The translations under genes were made by a program, and so were the position numbers. From Loripinus fragilis (lineage: Eukaryota > Mollusca > Bivalvia > Lucinida > Lucinidae): a stretch of DNA of 64,000 nucleotides. Shown here piece after piece: positions 63,842 to 64,000 of the stretch; the first letter of the stretch is position 1, and each line of letters starts with the position of its first letter. The stretch covers positions 32,823,550 to 32,887,549 of the forward strand of contig OZ026524.1 of the NCBI GenBank assembly GCA_964019695.1, in the 5' to 3' direction. Below the pieces are notes generated by a model that did not search any database, was not told the DNA's origin, and saw only the letters and a list, made by a program, of their open reading frames with translations.

Positions 63842-63851
63842 GTGACGTCAC
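63842..63851. promoter_or_regulatory. Perfect CRE palindrome GTGACGTCAC
   Basis: The 8-bp consensus TGACGTCA (63,843-63,850) is the full cAMP-response element bound by CREB/ATF bZIP dimers, here extended to a 10-bp perfect palindrome. An upstream half-site, CGTCA at 63,833-63,837, forms an inverted repeat GTCAC-GAT-GTGAC (63,834-63,846) with it. A consensus CRE about 20 bp upstream of a TATA-like box fits a core promoter. Binding is inferred from the motif only. Confidence 0.6.
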
Positions 63852-63871
63852 CAGCGTAATTTTGAGTAGCG

Positions 63872-63878
63872 CATAAAA
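63872..63878 (+). promoter_or_regulatory. TATA-like element CATAAAA
   Basis: CATAAAA lies 21 bp after the CRE palindrome and would place transcription start at about 63,899-63,905, in a pyrimidine run (TCCTCCTTTT). It is a one-mismatch TATA box. The spacing to CRE and predicted start is reasonable, but such AT-rich heptamers are common by chance. Confidence 0.35.
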
Positions 63879-63909
63879 TCGAGACATTGTAAGAATCCTC
63901 CTTTTACTG

Positions 63910-63915
63910 ATGTAA
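63910..63915 (+). promoter_or_regulatory. Possible start-stop upstream ORF (ATG-TAA)
   Basis: ATG is followed at once by TAA, 26 bases before the next ATG. If transcription starts near 63,900, this minimal upstream ORF would sit in the 5' leader. Such elements are known to stall ribosomes and lower downstream initiation. It depends wholly on an unproven transcription start. Confidence 0.2.
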
Positions 63916-63935
63916 AATTACAACAAGGTCGTAGC

Positions 63936-64000
63936 ATGAAGAGTTCTTGCTCGTGTAGCGGCTCGTTAACATCGACGGAGCGTAAGTATCACAGTTATTA
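63936..64000 (+). CDS. Possible first coding exon, partial
   Basis: An ATG with A at -3 opens a frame that stays open to the window edge (21 codons), beginning MKSSCSCSGSLTSTE. It is Ser/Cys/Thr rich and too short to assign to a family. If the GTAAGT at 63,982 is used, exon 1 contributes 15 codons plus one base (phase 1). The start is chosen because it is the first ATG after the predicted promoter that does not hit a stop directly. It could equally be a non-coding first exon or chance. Confidence 0.25.
   Translation, partial: MKSSCSCSGSLTSTERKYHSY
63982..63987 (+). other. Candidate 5' splice donor GTAAGT
   Basis: The sequence GAGC followed by GTAAGTAT matches the metazoan U1 donor consensus over the intron part (GTAAGT), though the exon side ends in C rather than the preferred G. 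It lies about 80 bp from the inferred transcription start, a normal first-exon length. No acceptor is within the window. Confidence 0.35.

Larger units (their letters stand above)
63641..64000. other. Unique flank beside the satellite
   Basis: This sequence shares no periodicity with the array. It is richer in CpG (for example in GTAGCGGCTCG and ATCGACGGAGCG) and has mixed composition typical of single-copy or dispersed-repeat DNA. It contains the promoter-like and exon-like motifs listed separately. An open stretch at 63,646-63,876 on the plus strand has no recognisable domain and overlaps the CRE, so I do not call it a gene. The region could also be the edge of a dispersed transposable element, which cannot be decided without a genome-wide search. 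Confidence 0.8.

Noticed and set aside
63646..63876. 76-codon ORF in the flank as a gene
   Set aside because: No recognisable motif or family. It begins within a few bases of the satellite edge and runs through the CRE palindrome, so chance is the simpler explanation.
63970..63980. Shared 9-mer CATCGACGG between the flank exon-like region and landmark A
   Set aside because: Given the many distinct 9-mers in the array and about 350 in the flank, several such matches are expected by chance. The surrounding bases do not match.

Overview
The window is almost entirely one tandem repeat. Positions 1 to about 63,640 are an uninterrupted minisatellite/satellite array with a 21-bp monomer, roughly 3,030 copies. 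It is already running at base 1, so its left edge lies outside the window. Only the last ~360 bp (63,641-64,000) are non-repetitive. Array size, nested higher-order structure, and a flank with a CRE palindrome, a TATA-like box and a GTAAGT splice-donor consensus all point to a eukaryotic nuclear genome, probably an animal. I cannot name the species.

The array is nested. Level 1 is the 21-mer, with core TAGCTAGACTGTCTATTAG followed by TG. Level 2 is a 63-bp trimer of three monomer types beginning TAGCTAGA, TAGCTACA and TTCCTAGA. Level 3 is a higher-order repeat of variable length, averaging about 1.97 kb. It is marked by 33 copies of landmark A (TTTTCATCGACGG followed by a 20-bp monomer that shifts the phase by one base) and 29 copies of landmark B (GTTAGCGTAACTAG). 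Level 4 is multi-kilobase near-identical duplications, some tandem (periods of about 441, 1,617, 1,748, 2,203, 2,626 and 3,489 bp) and some dispersed within the array (offsets 3,337, 3,484, 6,125, 9,227 and 12,377 bp). Duplication boundaries were read by eye and are good to a few tens of bases.

The hundreds of long ORFs are a by-product of the unit length. Since 21 = 7 codons and three of the six frames of the consensus have no stop, ORFs of up to 1,285 codons appear on both strands. They encode heptapeptides of the SVARLSI type (plus strand) and of the TNRQSSY and LIDSLAT types (minus strand). Out-of-frame indels at every landmark A, and variation that changes amino acids freely, argue against a protein role. 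I annotate no gene inside the array.

The right flank is different DNA, with frequent CpG. It carries a 10-bp perfect CRE palindrome, a TATA-like element about 20 bp downstream, a start-stop ATG-TAA, an ATG with A at -3 that stays open to the window edge, and a GTAAGTAT donor. This looks like the promoter and first exon of a gene transcribed rightwards, starting roughly 200-300 bp from the end of the satellite. That reading is inference from short motifs only.
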